A DNA stretch of 64,000 bases from Leptospira stimsonii (lineage in GTDB: Bacteria; Spirochaetota; Leptospiria; Leptospirales; Leptospiraceae). Position 1 is the first letter of the stretch; every line of letters starts with the position of its first letter. The translations under genes and the position numbers were made by a program. Location of the stretch: positions 1,127,501 through 1,191,500 of the forward strand of contig NZ_QHCS01000001.1 of assembly GCF_003545875.1 (NCBI RefSeq), read 5' to 3'. This document shows, piece by piece, positions 52,620-61,436 of the stretch. Below the pieces are notes generated by a model. That model searched no databases. It was not told the DNA's origin and worked only from the letters and a program-made list of their open reading frames with translations.

Positions 52620-53738
52620 TCAGTGTGTCGGGCCGCCCTTTCGAAACGTAAGGCCTTTGAGATATTTGGAAGGATTGACCGGTTGCCCGTTCTTGATCAC
52701 TTCGAAGTGAAGGTGAGGACCGAAAGAATATCCGGTCGAACCGGATCTCGCGATTTTTTTCCCGGCCAAAACGTAATCCCCTCTCTGAACGAAGAGTTTA
52801 GAATTGTGAGCGTAGAGAGTTTTGAAATCGTCCGTGTGTTCGATCACGACGACGTTTCCGTAACCGCCCATCCATCCCGCGTAGATTACTTTTCCGTTTC
52901 TTGCGGCGGCGATCGGTTCGTAGAACGCTTTTAGGTCGAGGCCTTCGTGAAACTTCCTTCTCGGGAAAGTTCTAAATCCGAAATTGGAAGTTACGATTCT
53001 CGAAGCGACCGGGATCACCCATTTCGGAGTCGGATCCGGAATGACCGCTCCGGGCAGAAATATCTTTTGACCGGGTCTTAGAATATCAAGATCGTCTAAT
53101 TTGTTTTCCAACATGATCTCGTCTAAGTTGACTTTGTAAAGACTTGCGACCTTCGCCATCGTCTCGCCCGTTTTCATCTTATAGAGTAGACCTTGTTTGT
53201 TAGGAATGCTTAATATTTGTCCGGGATACAACGTGTCGTCGATTCTGATGTTTGAGGAACCCGCGATCGATTCCATAGAAACCTTAAAACGAGTCGCTAT
53301 TTCGGCTAATGTTTCATTTCTTTTGACCCGATAGGTCGTGACCTTAAGTTGTTTCTTTTTTTCGGAAGGATTTTTCAATTCCTTCGCCATAAGAATCGTA
53401 AGTTTTGCTTTTTCGGATTCTTCTAAGAATTTTTCATCGCCGGATTTTGCCTTCAAATCCTCGGAATCATTCTCCGTAATTTCATGTCCGGTAGAATCCA
53501 TCATCGCGCTACTTGGGTTCATTCCGAATCCTAAGAAGGCCAGGAATAACGCGAGGGACGCGAAGATCGGAATCAGTCTGAATTTCTTTCTTCTGAAATC
53601 CAGATTTCCGTGATAGAGATTCCCTCTAAAATAGAATGAATAGTGAAAGTGAAAAGCGCCCAGATAGATCAGGGTGAAATTGTCTGTCCGAAGGAGTTCC
53701 TTTCCCGCGGTCAGTTGTCTGGGCTTTTTAAAGATCAT
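52620..53738 (-). CDS. LysM-M23 peptidoglycan endopeptidase
   Basis: 372 residues. One N-terminal span (FRLIPIFASLALFLAFLGFG) anchors it in the inner membrane or serves as a signal. Two LysM domains follow: YRVKRNETLAEIATRFKVS to LYPGQILSIP, and YKMKTGETMAKVASLYKVN to LRPGQKIFLP. The C-terminal M23 domain has zinc ligands in RKFHEGLDLKA (H, D) and GPHLHFEVIKNGQ (HLH). It cleaves peptide cross-links. It sits directly downstream of a bactofilin, a pairing known to shape curved and helical cells. The annotated start lacks a good ribosome-binding site. Confidence 0.92.
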   Translation of the reverse strand: MIFKKPRQLTAGKELLRTDNFTLIYLGAFHFHYSFYFRGNLYHGNLDFRRKKFRLIPIFASLALFLAFLGFGMNPSSAMMDSTGHEITENDSEDLKAKSGDEKFLEESEKAKLTILMAKELKNPSEKKKQLKVTTYRVKRNETLAEIATRFKVSMESIAGSSNIRIDDTLYPGQILSIPNKQGLLYKMKTGETMAKVASLYKVNLDEIMLENKLDDLDILRPGQKIFLPGAVIPDPTPKWVIPVASRIVTSNFGFRTFPRRKFHEGLDLKAFYEPIAAARNGKVIYAGWMGGYGNVVVIEHTDDFKTLYAHNSKLFVQRGDYVLAGKKIARSGSTGYSFGPHLHFEVIKNGQPVNPSKYLKGLTFRKGGPTH

Positions 53739-53752
53739 ACAGGAAGATTATC

Positions 53753-53767
53753 GGCCGGAGTCCGGCC
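53753..53767 (-). promoter_or_regulatory. GC-rich hairpin between bactofilin and M23 genes
   Basis: GGCCGG pairs with CCGGCC around a 3-nt loop in the 53-base gap. No T run follows on the minus strand, so it may tune downstream expression and not end transcription. Confidence 0.45.
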
Positions 53768-53791
53768 TTTCCTATAGTAAAGAAAAAGGAC

Positions 53792-54202
53792 TTATTCGTC
53801 CTTTCCGTTGTCCAGGGTGCGGGTTCCACCAAAAGATTCTTCCACGATTTTTTTCACGTCTTTCTTTTGTCCGCCGGTGATCGTGATGTTTCCTTTTGCG
53901 ACCACACCTTTTGCCAAATGAAGAGCAGGAGCAGTGATATCGCCTAAAAGTCTTCCGGTTTCTTCGAGACGAACTTCGTTTTCCGCTTTGATGTTTCCGA
54001 TCATCGTTCCGGAAACGGTCACTTCGCGAGCCGCGATATTCGTTCTTACTTTTCCGGTTTCTCCGATGTAGAGAGTATCATCGGTTTTGATCTCTCCTTC
54101 GAATTTTCCGTCAATACGGAGAGAACCTGCGATATAAAATTTCCCTTCAAAAATGGACCCGGGACCGATTACGCTGTTATTATTTTCCTTGCCGATGGCC
54201 AT
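53792..54202 (-). CDS. Bactofilin
   Basis: 136-residue cytoskeletal polymer-forming protein. The bactofilin beta-helix is visible as VIGPGSIFEGKFYIAGSLRI, then DGKFEGEIKTDDTLYIGETG, KVRTNIAAREVTVSGTMIGN and EETGRLLGDITAPALHL, with short disordered ends. Bactofilins recruit wall-modifying enzymes; the M23 peptidase next door is the probable partner. In Leptospira, bactofilins affect helical shape (literature knowledge). AGGAGT stands before the ATG. Confidence 0.95.
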   Translation of the reverse strand: MAIGKENNNSVIGPGSIFEGKFYIAGSLRIDGKFEGEIKTDDTLYIGETGKVRTNIAAREVTVSGTMIGNIKAENEVRLEETGRLLGDITAPALHLAKGVVAKGNITITGGQKKDVKKIVEESFGGTRTLDNGKDE

Positions 54203-54272
54203 CTAAAACTCCTGATAACGATATTTCTATTTGTGTAAGCAATCCCAAAACGACAAGTATTTTTGTTCGGAA

Positions 54273-56762
54273 TTACCGAATCAGATCATCGTCGCCCTGG
54301 AAAATATTGGTTTTCTGCTTCTTTTTTACTTTTGTCTGACTGGAAGGCGGCGTTGGATCCGGCTCGGGAGTATAACCGGAGCCTCTGTGATCGTCGCAAA
54401 CCTCTTTCGGAACCGTATCTTTCGTAAAGTATTCTTCTTCCGTTTGATTACAATGTGAACCTGGAAGTTTACCGGAGATCGAACAAATCTGTCTTCGAAC
54501 CACGCCCGTTTCTCCGAAATGAAATCCCTTGGACTTTTCTTTGGAAAGTGCGTTGGACATAAATCTTCCCCAGATCGGAGCCGCGACGACCCCACCCGAC
54601 ATTCCTCTACCCATCGAAAGAGTTCCCGTATCATAGCCGATCCAAACAACGCTCACGAGTTCGCCCGTATAACCCGCGAACCAAGCGTCCCGAAAGTTAT
54701 TCGTCGTTCCCGTCTTTCCCGCCGCAGGTCGTGAAAGTCCGTAAGAAGATGCTCCGGTTCCGGTTCCTTTTTTGATCACGTCTTCCATCATCGAAGTAAG
54801 AATAAAACATACCTCGGGAGAAAGGACTTGTTTTCTTTCGATCTTACTCGCTTCTTCCCGAAAGTCTCGAATGATCGTTCCGGATGCGTCTTCCACGTAA
54901 AGAACGCTCAACGGATATACTTGTTTCCCTCCGGAAGCAAGGACCGCGTAAGCCTTTGCGAGTTCGTAAGGAGAAACTTCAAACGTTCCCAACGAGATCG
55001 AATAGTTTCTTGGAATCGATCTGTTTTCGATCTGAAGGATTTTTTCCAAGAACGGCATCAGGTTGCTGATACCCGTATGTTCCAAGACACGAACCGCGAC
55101 GCTGTTTCTGGAAAGTTCCAGAGCTTCTCTGAGTCTTATGAATCCTGAATATTCTCCCGTGTAATTGGAAGGGTTCCATTCATCACCGTCTTCTAATACG
55201 TATTGAAGCGGAGAATCGGAAAAGAGAGAAGCCGCGGTCACATTCTTCTTTGGATCCGGATGTTGGTTGTAGTATTCCATCGCCGCGGCGTAGACGAGAG
55301 GTTTGAACGCGGAGCCCGGTTGTCTGTACGCTTGGAACGCGCGGATCTGCTGGTTGTCCGATCGAAAGCCGGAGCCTCCGACCATCGCCGTGATATAACC
55401 CGTATCGGGTCGCATCGAGATCAAGGCTCCTTCGACCGGAAGAAGAAAGTCTTCGGTCTGTTGACTTCTGTAACTCCACTCGATCGCTTCTCCTAAGGTT
55501 TCGGTTCCGCTCAAAAGATTGAGAGCGCTCAGTTCGTCTCTTAGGTCTTCTTGCCAAGCGCGATTGAAGGTTCGGATCGATCTAGAAATCTTAAACTTAA
55601 ATTCGGGAACGTCGTGGATCATCGCGAGAATATCGTAGATCTCTCCGTAGGCGTCGTCGAAGGCGTCGATCTTTGTAAACGTTCTCTGATTGGATTGAGC
55701 CGTTTGATTTTTCAAACCCGCATACAACGCCTTTTCGGCTTGTGTCTGGTGTTGAATGTTTAAGGTAGAATAGATCTTGAGACCGCCGCTGTAGAGCGTC
55801 GTTTTCGGAATGTATCGAGTTAGATTCTTACGAACGTATTCCGTAAAATAAGGAAAACGATTGAGACGATCTCCGAAGGCGGAGTCGTTCGGAGATCGGT
55901 TTAGAGTTATGTAATATTCGGAAAACGCATCGTATTCTTTCTCTGCGGTTTTGATGTCGAGAATTCCGTTTTCCACGAACTTCTTAAAGACGACCCTCAC
56001 TTTCGCGCTGGAGGAATTCGGGTTTACCAAAGGAGAAAATTCAGTCGGTCTTGTGGTCAAGCTGGCAAGAAGGGCGGATTCTCCCCAACTCAAATCCTTT
56101 ACGTCCTTTCGAAAGTAGAATCTTGCGGCCGCTCCGACTCCGATCGTTCCGTGCCCTAATGGAATTTCGTTGAGATAGATTTCCATCAGAGTGTCTTTGT
56201 CGAAGACCGCTTCGAGAAGGAGTGCGAGCCAGGCTTCTCTTGCTTTCCGCAAGAAAGAACGTTCGGTGTTTAAGAAGCGAAGGCGTGCGACCTGTTGTGT
56301 AATCGTGGAGGCTCCTTCCTTGATTCTTCCCGCGAGAACGTTGACCATAAACGCGCGGAAAATTCCCCGAAGATCGAGTCCCCAATGAGAATAAAAATTG
56401 TTATCTTCGGTGGAAACAAAACTTCGAATGAGCTTGTTCGGTTTTCCGTCTTCCTCCGGAGGAAGTTCTTTGATGTTTAAAACGACCCGCGAAAAACGAT
56501 AGAACTCCGCGATCGGTTCGTATTCGTTCTTGTCGTTGAGTCCGTAGAGAACGGAAGGTTTTTCGTATTGATTGGATTCGGGAACTCTCCAGAGATCCTT
56601 GATCGAAAAGACGAAAAGAAATCCGTTGAGAAAGAGAAGTCCCGCGCAGAGTTTGGCGAGTTGTTTGATCGGATCGGGCGAGTTTAGAACTTTTTGAAGA
56701 ATTCTATCTCGGAAGTGGATCACAAAAAAACGAGAAAGATAACTGACTGGTTCGTGTTTCAT
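54273..56762 (-). CDS. Class A penicillin-binding protein (PBP1A type)
   Basis: 829 residues. A membrane anchor (LCAGLLFLNGFLFVFSI) is followed by the glycosyltransferase domain with STEDNNFYSHWGLD (catalytic Glu near 119), GASTITQQVAR and KAREAWLALLLEAV, plus YLNEIPLGHG. The transpeptidase domain has the active Ser in QPGSAFKPLVYAAA (about 481), SRNS for the SxN motif, and GKTGTTNNFRDAWFAG near 681. A short acidic/Pro-rich tail ends the chain. It builds and cross-links peptidoglycan. Its stop is 70 bases from the bactofilin start and its own start is 6 bases from the PLC-like gene. Confidence 0.95.
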   Translation of the reverse strand: MKHEPVSYLSRFFVIHFRDRILQKVLNSPDPIKQLAKLCAGLLFLNGFLFVFSIKDLWRVPESNQYEKPSVLYGLNDKNEYEPIAEFYRFSRVVLNIKELPPEEDGKPNKLIRSFVSTEDNNFYSHWGLDLRGIFRAFMVNVLAGRIKEGASTITQQVARLRFLNTERSFLRKAREAWLALLLEAVFDKDTLMEIYLNEIPLGHGTIGVGAAARFYFRKDVKDLSWGESALLASLTTRPTEFSPLVNPNSSSAKVRVVFKKFVENGILDIKTAEKEYDAFSEYYITLNRSPNDSAFGDRLNRFPYFTEYVRKNLTRYIPKTTLYSGGLKIYSTLNIQHQTQAEKALYAGLKNQTAQSNQRTFTKIDAFDDAYGEIYDILAMIHDVPEFKFKISRSIRTFNRAWQEDLRDELSALNLLSGTETLGEAIEWSYRSQQTEDFLLPVEGALISMRPDTGYITAMVGGSGFRSDNQQIRAFQAYRQPGSAFKPLVYAAAMEYYNQHPDPKKNVTAASLFSDSPLQYVLEDGDEWNPSNYTGEYSGFIRLREALELSRNSVAVRVLEHTGISNLMPFLEKILQIENRSIPRNYSISLGTFEVSPYELAKAYAVLASGGKQVYPLSVLYVEDASGTIIRDFREEASKIERKQVLSPEVCFILTSMMEDVIKKGTGTGASSYGLSRPAAGKTGTTNNFRDAWFAGYTGELVSVVWIGYDTGTLSMGRGMSGGVVAAPIWGRFMSNALSKEKSKGFHFGETGVVRRQICSISGKLPGSHCNQTEEEYFTKDTVPKEVCDDHRGSGYTPEPDPTPPSSQTKVKKKQKTNIFQGDDDLIR

Positions 56763-56768
56763 ATTCGA

Positions 56769-57845
56769 TTAAACTTCTTCTATCGGTGAAAATTCTTTCA
56801 TGCTGTCGACTCCTTGAAATCGGAGTCCCGTATCCAAGTTGTATCCCTGATATTCCTTCAAAAAAGCCGCTCGGGACATTTTGTTTTCCAGATAATTCCA
56901 GGCGTGGGTCAGCGCGTCCTTCCCGTTCTGCGCGGAACGATTGATGAGTTCGACGAAAGAATCCTCTCGTACGATGGTCGGATCCGCGGGATAGTTCCAC
57001 TTCTTGTGTTCTTCGTTCATGATTCTTTTGTCGATATGTTCTTTGAGAGGAAGCATAAGAACGGAAGATCTCACTTTGTGAAAGGTGATTTTGTCGAGAA
57101 GTTTCAGCGCGCCTCTCATCCACTTGCTTCTGGAATCCATGACCTTATGGAATTCCAGATAGCCAAGAAAGGATTCGTTTAACAAATCCCCCGGAATGAT
57201 CTTGTCTTCGGATCCAATATAATGTTTTTTGAATCCTTCCGGGAAGGTCGCCTTAAAGCCCCGAAGCCAAAAATGCCAGAGCATCGGATCCATCTTCCAG
57301 GTTTTTTTCTCCGATTTAAAGATCGCGTCCACGTGATGGACGAAGTCGTATTCTTTTGGAGTCATTCCCCATCTATAGTCGAGGAGCCAGGAATCCAGAG
57401 CATTCTCCACTCTCATGTGATGATACTGGGCGAGGCTACTGATCTTCTTGTCCTTGTTGTAAAAATCTCCGGAGATATAAAAGATATAAGGATGTGTGAT
57501 GATATCGACCGCGCAGTGACAGATATAACCTAAAGTAAACGCGACGTAACGATCTCTGTGGATTCCCTCTTCGGTTTGAAGAATGAGATCCAAAAAGTTG
57601 AGAATCAATTCGGCGACGGAGCTGTGATGACTCATGTCTCCCCAGACGGTAGCCTTTTTTGTTTTGGCTGGAGAAAGAATATGATAAAAATAAAATATAT
57701 CGGGGGCGATCGCGCCTATGTTTGCGAACTTGCGGTTTGATTCCGCGCGCATGAGCCCCGCGATTTTTCTTTGGTCCGGAGTTCCGTGATCCAGATGTTT
57801 GCAAACCTGAGAAAGAACTTCGAGATGAGTGATTTTGCCAGCCAT
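56769..57845 (-). CDS. Zinc-dependent phospholipase C family protein
   Basis: 358 residues, no signal peptide. The PF00882-type pattern is visible: KITHLEVLSQV, then FANIGAIAPDIFYF, GDMSHHSSVAELILNF, TLGYICHCAVDIITHPYIFY and YHHMRVENALDSWLLDYR, with regularly spaced His/Asp as zinc ligands. The substrate is unknown; cytoplasmic members of this family are common and poorly studied. It begins the leftward envelope run, 6 bases before the PBP gene. Confidence 0.85.
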   Translation of the reverse strand: MAGKITHLEVLSQVCKHLDHGTPDQRKIAGLMRAESNRKFANIGAIAPDIFYFYHILSPAKTKKATVWGDMSHHSSVAELILNFLDLILQTEEGIHRDRYVAFTLGYICHCAVDIITHPYIFYISGDFYNKDKKISSLAQYHHMRVENALDSWLLDYRWGMTPKEYDFVHHVDAIFKSEKKTWKMDPMLWHFWLRGFKATFPEGFKKHYIGSEDKIIPGDLLNESFLGYLEFHKVMDSRSKWMRGALKLLDKITFHKVRSSVLMLPLKEHIDKRIMNEEHKKWNYPADPTIVREDSFVELINRSAQNGKDALTHAWNYLENKMSRAAFLKEYQGYNLDTGLRFQGVDSMKEFSPIEEV

Positions 57846-57860
57846 GGATGAAAATGCCTT

Positions 57861-57890
57861 TAAAAAAACAGGACTCCAACGGAGCCTGTT
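57861..57890 (-). terminator. Terminator-like hairpin in the divergent lysA/PLC gap
   Basis: AACAGG-A-CTCC pairs with GGAG-C-CTGTT (one mismatch) and on the minus strand is followed by a run of seven Ts. It sits 16 bases upstream of the leftward PLC-like start, so it may act as a leader attenuator or block antisense transcription from lysA. Confidence 0.55.
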
Positions 57891-57920
57891 CTAAAACCAT
57901 TTAGAAATGCCCGTTTCACT

Positions 57921-59189
57921 ATGCAATCAATAGAAAAATTAAAATTTTTGACTGAATCCCAAGTGCGTACAGTCGCACAACAATTTGGAACCCCCGTTTT
58001 TGTCTATTCCAGAGAGAGAATTGAAAAAAGTTGCGACACCGCTCTCGCGTTCCCGAACGCGTTCGGACTGACCGTACGATATGCGATGAAGGCGAATCCG
58101 AATTCCACCATTCTTGAAATCATGAAACGAAAAGGAATTCAGATCGACGCGAGTTCGGAATACGAAGTGCAAAGAGCGCTTCACTACGGATTCAAACCGG
58201 AACACATCATGCTTACCTCTCAAGAGCTCGCAAAGGGTTTGAAAGAATTGGTCGAAAAAGGAGTGATCTTCAACGCGTGTTCCTTGAGACAGTTGGAAGC
58301 CTTTGGAAAGTTATTTCCGGGAAAAGAAGTGAGTGTTCGGTTCAATCCGGGGCTCGGATCCGGACAAACAAAGAAGACGGACGTGGGCGGAAAGACTTCC
58401 GCCTTCGGAGTCTGGCACGAAGACTTGAACAAAGTGAAAGAAATTGCCAAAAAATACGATCTCAAAATTTTTAAAGTGCACACGCATATCGGATCGGGAA
58501 GCGATCCCGCTGTTTGGAAAATCGTAGCGCAAGTTTCTTTGGATATCGCCGCACAATTTCCGGAATGTAGAATTCTCAACCTCGGCGGAGGATTCAAAGT
58601 GGGAAGAATGGAAGACGAAAAGACCACCGACTTCCAGACGATCGGAAAACCGGTGATCGAACTTTTTCAAGAATTCGCGAAGAAGAATGGGACCAAACTC
58701 CACATGGAGATCGAGCCCGGTTCCTTTATGATGGTGAATAACGGCGCGATCGTAAGCACGATCGACGATATCGTCTCCACCGGAGAAAACGGATATACTT
58801 TCGTTAAAGTCGACGCAGGGATGGACGTGAACACAAGACCTTCTTTGTATGCCGCGAGACATCCGTTAGTCGTCGTTCCCAAAGAAGGGACACATTCCGG
58901 AAAGACGGAAGATTACGTTTTTGTGGGGCACTGTTGCGAGAGCGGGGATCTTTTTACACAAGCCGAAGGCGGAGGCCCGATCACAAGAACCACCGGCGAA
59001 GCGAAGTTAGGCGATTTTATCGTGATGGAAGGAGCGGGTGCATATTGTTCCTCAATGTCCACGAAGAATTATAACTCCTTTCCGGAAACCGCCGAAGTTT
59101 TGTTAGGACTGGACGGTTCGTTTCAACTCATAAGAAAACGTCAGAATTTGGAACAGATCTTTCAGAATGAAGTCCCTGTTTCTCTCTGA
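57921..59189 (+). CDS. lysA: Diaminopimelate decarboxylase
   Basis: A PLP enzyme making lysine from meso-diaminopimelate, 422 residues. Seen: PVFVYSRERIEKSC, RYAMKANPNSTIL (PLP lysine), GIQIDASSEYEVQRAL, KVHTHIGSGSDP, the phosphate-binding LNLGGGFKVG, EIEPGSFMM, and VGHCCESGDLF (substrate-binding Cys/Glu) with GAGAYCSSMSTKNYNSFP. The length fits. Seven bases of TTTCACT precede the ATG without a clear Shine-Dalgarno. It overlaps ispD by 23 bases. Confidence 0.95.
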   Translation: MQSIEKLKFLTESQVRTVAQQFGTPVFVYSRERIEKSCDTALAFPNAFGLTVRYAMKANPNSTILEIMKRKGIQIDASSEYEVQRALHYGFKPEHIMLTSQELAKGLKELVEKGVIFNACSLRQLEAFGKLFPGKEVSVRFNPGLGSGQTKKTDVGGKTSAFGVWHEDLNKVKEIAKKYDLKIFKVHTHIGSGSDPAVWKIVAQVSLDIAAQFPECRILNLGGGFKVGRMEDEKTTDFQTIGKPVIELFQEFAKKNGTKLHMEIEPGSFMMVNNGAIVSTIDDIVSTGENGYTFVKVDAGMDVNTRPSLYAARHPLVVVPKEGTHSGKTEDYVFVGHCCESGDLFTQAEGGGPITRTTGEAKLGDFIVMEGAGAYCSSMSTKNYNSFPETAEVLLGLDGSFQLIRKRQNLEQIFQNEVPVSL

Positions 59190-59889
59190 AAAAATCTACG
59201 TATTGATTTTAGCCGGAGGAACCGGCACGAGAATGGGTTCGTCGATTCCGAAACAATTTTTGGAATTGGCGAACGAGCCCGTTTTACTTCATTCTCTCAA
59301 ACGATTTCAGGATTGGGGAAAACAAAAAAAGATCGTCTTGGTTTCTCATAAAGAATCGATTCCGAAAGCCGAAGAGATCTGCGGTCCTTTTTTACGGGAT
59401 GAGGATCGGATCGTGGATGGTGGTGAGACTAGACACGCTTCCATGTTACGAGGGCTTTCCGTATTGGAGATACAAAGCGACGATATTGTATTGGTTCATG
59501 ACGCCGCGAGACCTTTTGTTTTGGCCGAAGAATTGGACCGTTTGTGCGAAAGCGTAAGGGAGAACGGGATCGCAACTCTCGCTTCCAAAACATCTGAAAC
59601 CGTATTAGAAGAATCGAATGGACTTACCGCGTCTCTTTTGGACCGAGAACATATCTGGTTTATGAAAACTCCGCAAGGAATGAAAGGCTCCGTCTTGAAG
59701 GAACTCCTTTCCGCTCCGCTTGAATTCGTTCCTACCGATCTTTGTTCCTGGGCTTTAGGTCATGGAAAAAAATCTGCGATCGTGGAATCTCATCCTTTCA
59801 ATCTCAAGATCACACAAAAGGAAGACTTAGAATTCGCGGAATTCTATTCTTCCTTATTTCAAAAGCTTGCCAAAGAATCTGAAATTTGA
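59167..59889 (+). CDS. ispD: 2-C-methyl-D-erythritol 4-phosphate cytidylyltransferase
   Basis: Third enzyme of the MEP isoprenoid pathway, 240 residues. Seen: VLILAGGTGTRMGSSIPKQF (CTP-binding), VDGGETRHASMLRGL, the signature DIVLVHDAARPFV, and TPQGMKGSVLKELL, with FNLKITQKEDLEFAE at the end. The start lies within lysA, so translation is coupled. Confidence 0.95.
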   Translation: MKSLFLSEKIYVLILAGGTGTRMGSSIPKQFLELANEPVLLHSLKRFQDWGKQKKIVLVSHKESIPKAEEICGPFLRDEDRIVDGGETRHASMLRGLSVLEIQSDDIVLVHDAARPFVLAEELDRLCESVRENGIATLASKTSETVLEESNGLTASLLDREHIWFMKTPQGMKGSVLKELLSAPLEFVPTDLCSWALGHGKKSAIVESHPFNLKITQKEDLEFAEFYSSLFQKLAKESEI

Positions 59890-60555
59890 TCCGCACTTCC
59901 CGCGCGCCGTTCGGAATCGATGATCCGGTCGCGTTTCGTTTCGATTCGGAATCCGTTCTAAAACCGCAAAAAATGCGGGAACTCCCGCGGAATTTCAGAG
60001 AAGTCATTTTGTTAGGGAGAGAATGAAGGCCTTGAAAGGAGAGAAGACCGAGGGAACTCTAAGAAGGAAGAATGGGAATCGTTCATTAGAAAATTATCGA
60101 ATCGTCAAAAAGTAAAAATTTGCGGGAACTCTCACGTTGTTCGAATCGGAGAGGAAAATTTCATATCCACAAAACGAAGACGGGCCGTAATTTGTAGGAA
60201 CTCACACATCTTTTTGAGGGACGAGAAATTTATCAAAAGAATTCATTTCTTCCTTCGAAAAGACGGAAACGAATTCTAAGATCGATTCTAAAAATCATGG
60301 ACAGGTTTTGCATTTCGGTTTCGGAAGAAGTGAATGTTTTCCGCAAACGAATTTCGAAAAGAGAAGTTTTGTCGGACCAAATATCGATTTAAAAAAAGTC
60401 AGCAAGAAGTGTAGGAGCTTTCTCTTTCTTTTTTGACAAAGTAACATTCCGAAAAGGAGGGCTTGCGAAAGCCAAAAATAGTCAGGGGAAAATTCAAGAA
60501 TTGTGTGGAGGATTGAGTTTTCTCCGGCGCCTATCGACGCCGAAGAGATTCGTTT
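59890..60555. repeat. Intergenic region with GGAACTCC elements
   Basis: About 665 bases without a gene. Copies occur at about 59972 (perfect TGCGGGAACTCCCGC), 60120 (TGCGGGAACTCTCACG) and 60196 (TGTAGGAACTCACACA). The region separates convergent transcripts. Confidence 0.6.
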
Positions 60556-61020
60556 TTATTTTTTCGAAAGCGGAAGCTCGTAGACGACTTCCGCGCCTTG
60601 AAGGTTTGCGCGAGACGCTTTCAAGATCAGTTTTCCCGAGCTCGGCATTTTGGAAGTCGGGCAAAAGAAATGATCCGGATGCGCTTGGCATTCCAACTTT
60701 TGTTCCTTGTTTCCTACTATGAGTTTTGCCTGAAGGGAACTGTCTTTCGTGATCGGATTTTTTAAACTCACATCCAAAAGAAGAATTTTAAAACCTTCTT
60801 TTAGGACGATGAGTTCCGTGTGAAAGGATCCCGGCATTCGGATGGCTCCTCCGTTCGGTCCGGGATGTTCGTCACCGTGCGCACGCAATCCATAACTTAC
60901 GAATATAAGAAAAATCGAAAGCGCGAGTTTTGCAACCTCCACATTCGAGAGGGGCGTTTTCTTTTTTGAACTCGGAACCGAAAGGTTTCCGAGAGTTTTG
61001 TTTCGAATAGGGGTTCTCAT
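60556..61020 (-). CDS. His-rich exported protein of the copper module
   Basis: 154 residues with one hydrophobic segment (VAKLALSIFLIFVSYGLRA) that acts as a signal or anchor. It is followed directly by AHGDEHPGPNGGAIRMPGSF, a metal-ligand-rich stretch, and a beta-type domain ending in VYELPLSKK. A second ligand-rich segment is CQAHPDHFFCPTSKM. It starts 26 bases after the HMA chaperone stop with GGAG well placed, so it is cotranscribed from the CueR-type promoter at 61296-61326. A periplasmic copper-binding role is inferred; no family name is claimed. Confidence 0.7.
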   Translation of the reverse strand: MRTPIRNKTLGNLSVPSSKKKTPLSNVEVAKLALSIFLIFVSYGLRAHGDEHPGPNGGAIRMPGSFHTELIVLKEGFKILLLDVSLKNPITKDSSLQAKLIVGNKEQKLECQAHPDHFFCPTSKMPSSGKLILKASRANLQGAEVVYELPLSKK

Positions 61021-61046
61021 TTGCTATCTCTCCTTCTCATTGATTG

Positions 61047-61253
61047 TTAAACGACAGCGCTTTTGGAAACAGGGTAACCGCATTCTTCGATTAGATTTGC
61101 GAGTTCTTTTTCCGAGCGTCCGCTTTCTACGCGAACGGTTTGACTTGCGACATCCACGCTCACCTGAACGTTCGGATCAATCGTTTTGATCGCTCTCGAA
61201 ATTACGTTCGCGCAACTCCCACAGGACAGATTCTCCACTTGAAATTCCACCAT
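61047..61253 (-). CDS. Heavy-metal-associated (HMA) metallochaperone, CopZ-like
   Basis: 68 residues forming one HMA domain: VEFQVENLSCGSCANVISRA with the metal-binding Cys11 and Cys14 (CGSC), then VQVSVDVASQTVRVESG and LANLIEECGYPV. It carries Cu(I) or another soft metal in the cytoplasm. AAGGAGA precedes the ATG. It is first in a leftward pair driven by a CueR-type promoter, which supports copper as the metal. Confidence 0.9.
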   Translation of the reverse strand: MVEFQVENLSCGSCANVISRAIKTIDPNVQVSVDVASQTVRVESGRSEKELANLIEECGYPVSKSAVV

Positions 61254-61295
61254 AAGATTCTCCTTAAAAGGTTTTGAAAACCGATCTTGAGATTT

Positions 61296-61326
61296 AGGTT
61301 AAACCTTCCCATGAGGGTAAGGTCAA
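61296..61326 (-). promoter_or_regulatory. CueR/MerR-type promoter, leftward
   Basis: On the minus strand TTGACC (61326-61321), a 19-nt spacer, and TAACCT (61301-61296). The spacer carries the dyad ACCTTACCC..GGGAAGGT. The overlong 19-nt spacer and this dyad are hallmarks of copper-responsive MerR-family promoters such as that of E. coli copA. Confidence 0.88.
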
Positions 61327-61378
61327 GAGCCGATTGCGATTTTTTTCTTTTCGTATTAATTTTTTTTCGTTGCCTACC

Positions 61379-61409
61379 TTGACCTTCCTACAAGGGGAAC
61401 GTTTAGAAT
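61379..61409 (+). promoter_or_regulatory. CueR/MerR-type promoter, rightward
   Basis: TTGACC (61379-61384), 19-nt spacer with dyad ACCTTCC..GGGGAACGT, and TAGAAT (61404-61409). It ends 27 bases before the ferredoxin ATG. Confidence 0.85.
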
Positions 61410-61436
61410 TTTTCCGGAGTTGAAAAAGGAGGTAGT

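Noticed and set aside
57846..57920. Lysine riboswitch upstream of lysA
   Set aside because: The gap is only 75 bases and holds a single simple hairpin; too short for the five-helix lysine aptamer.
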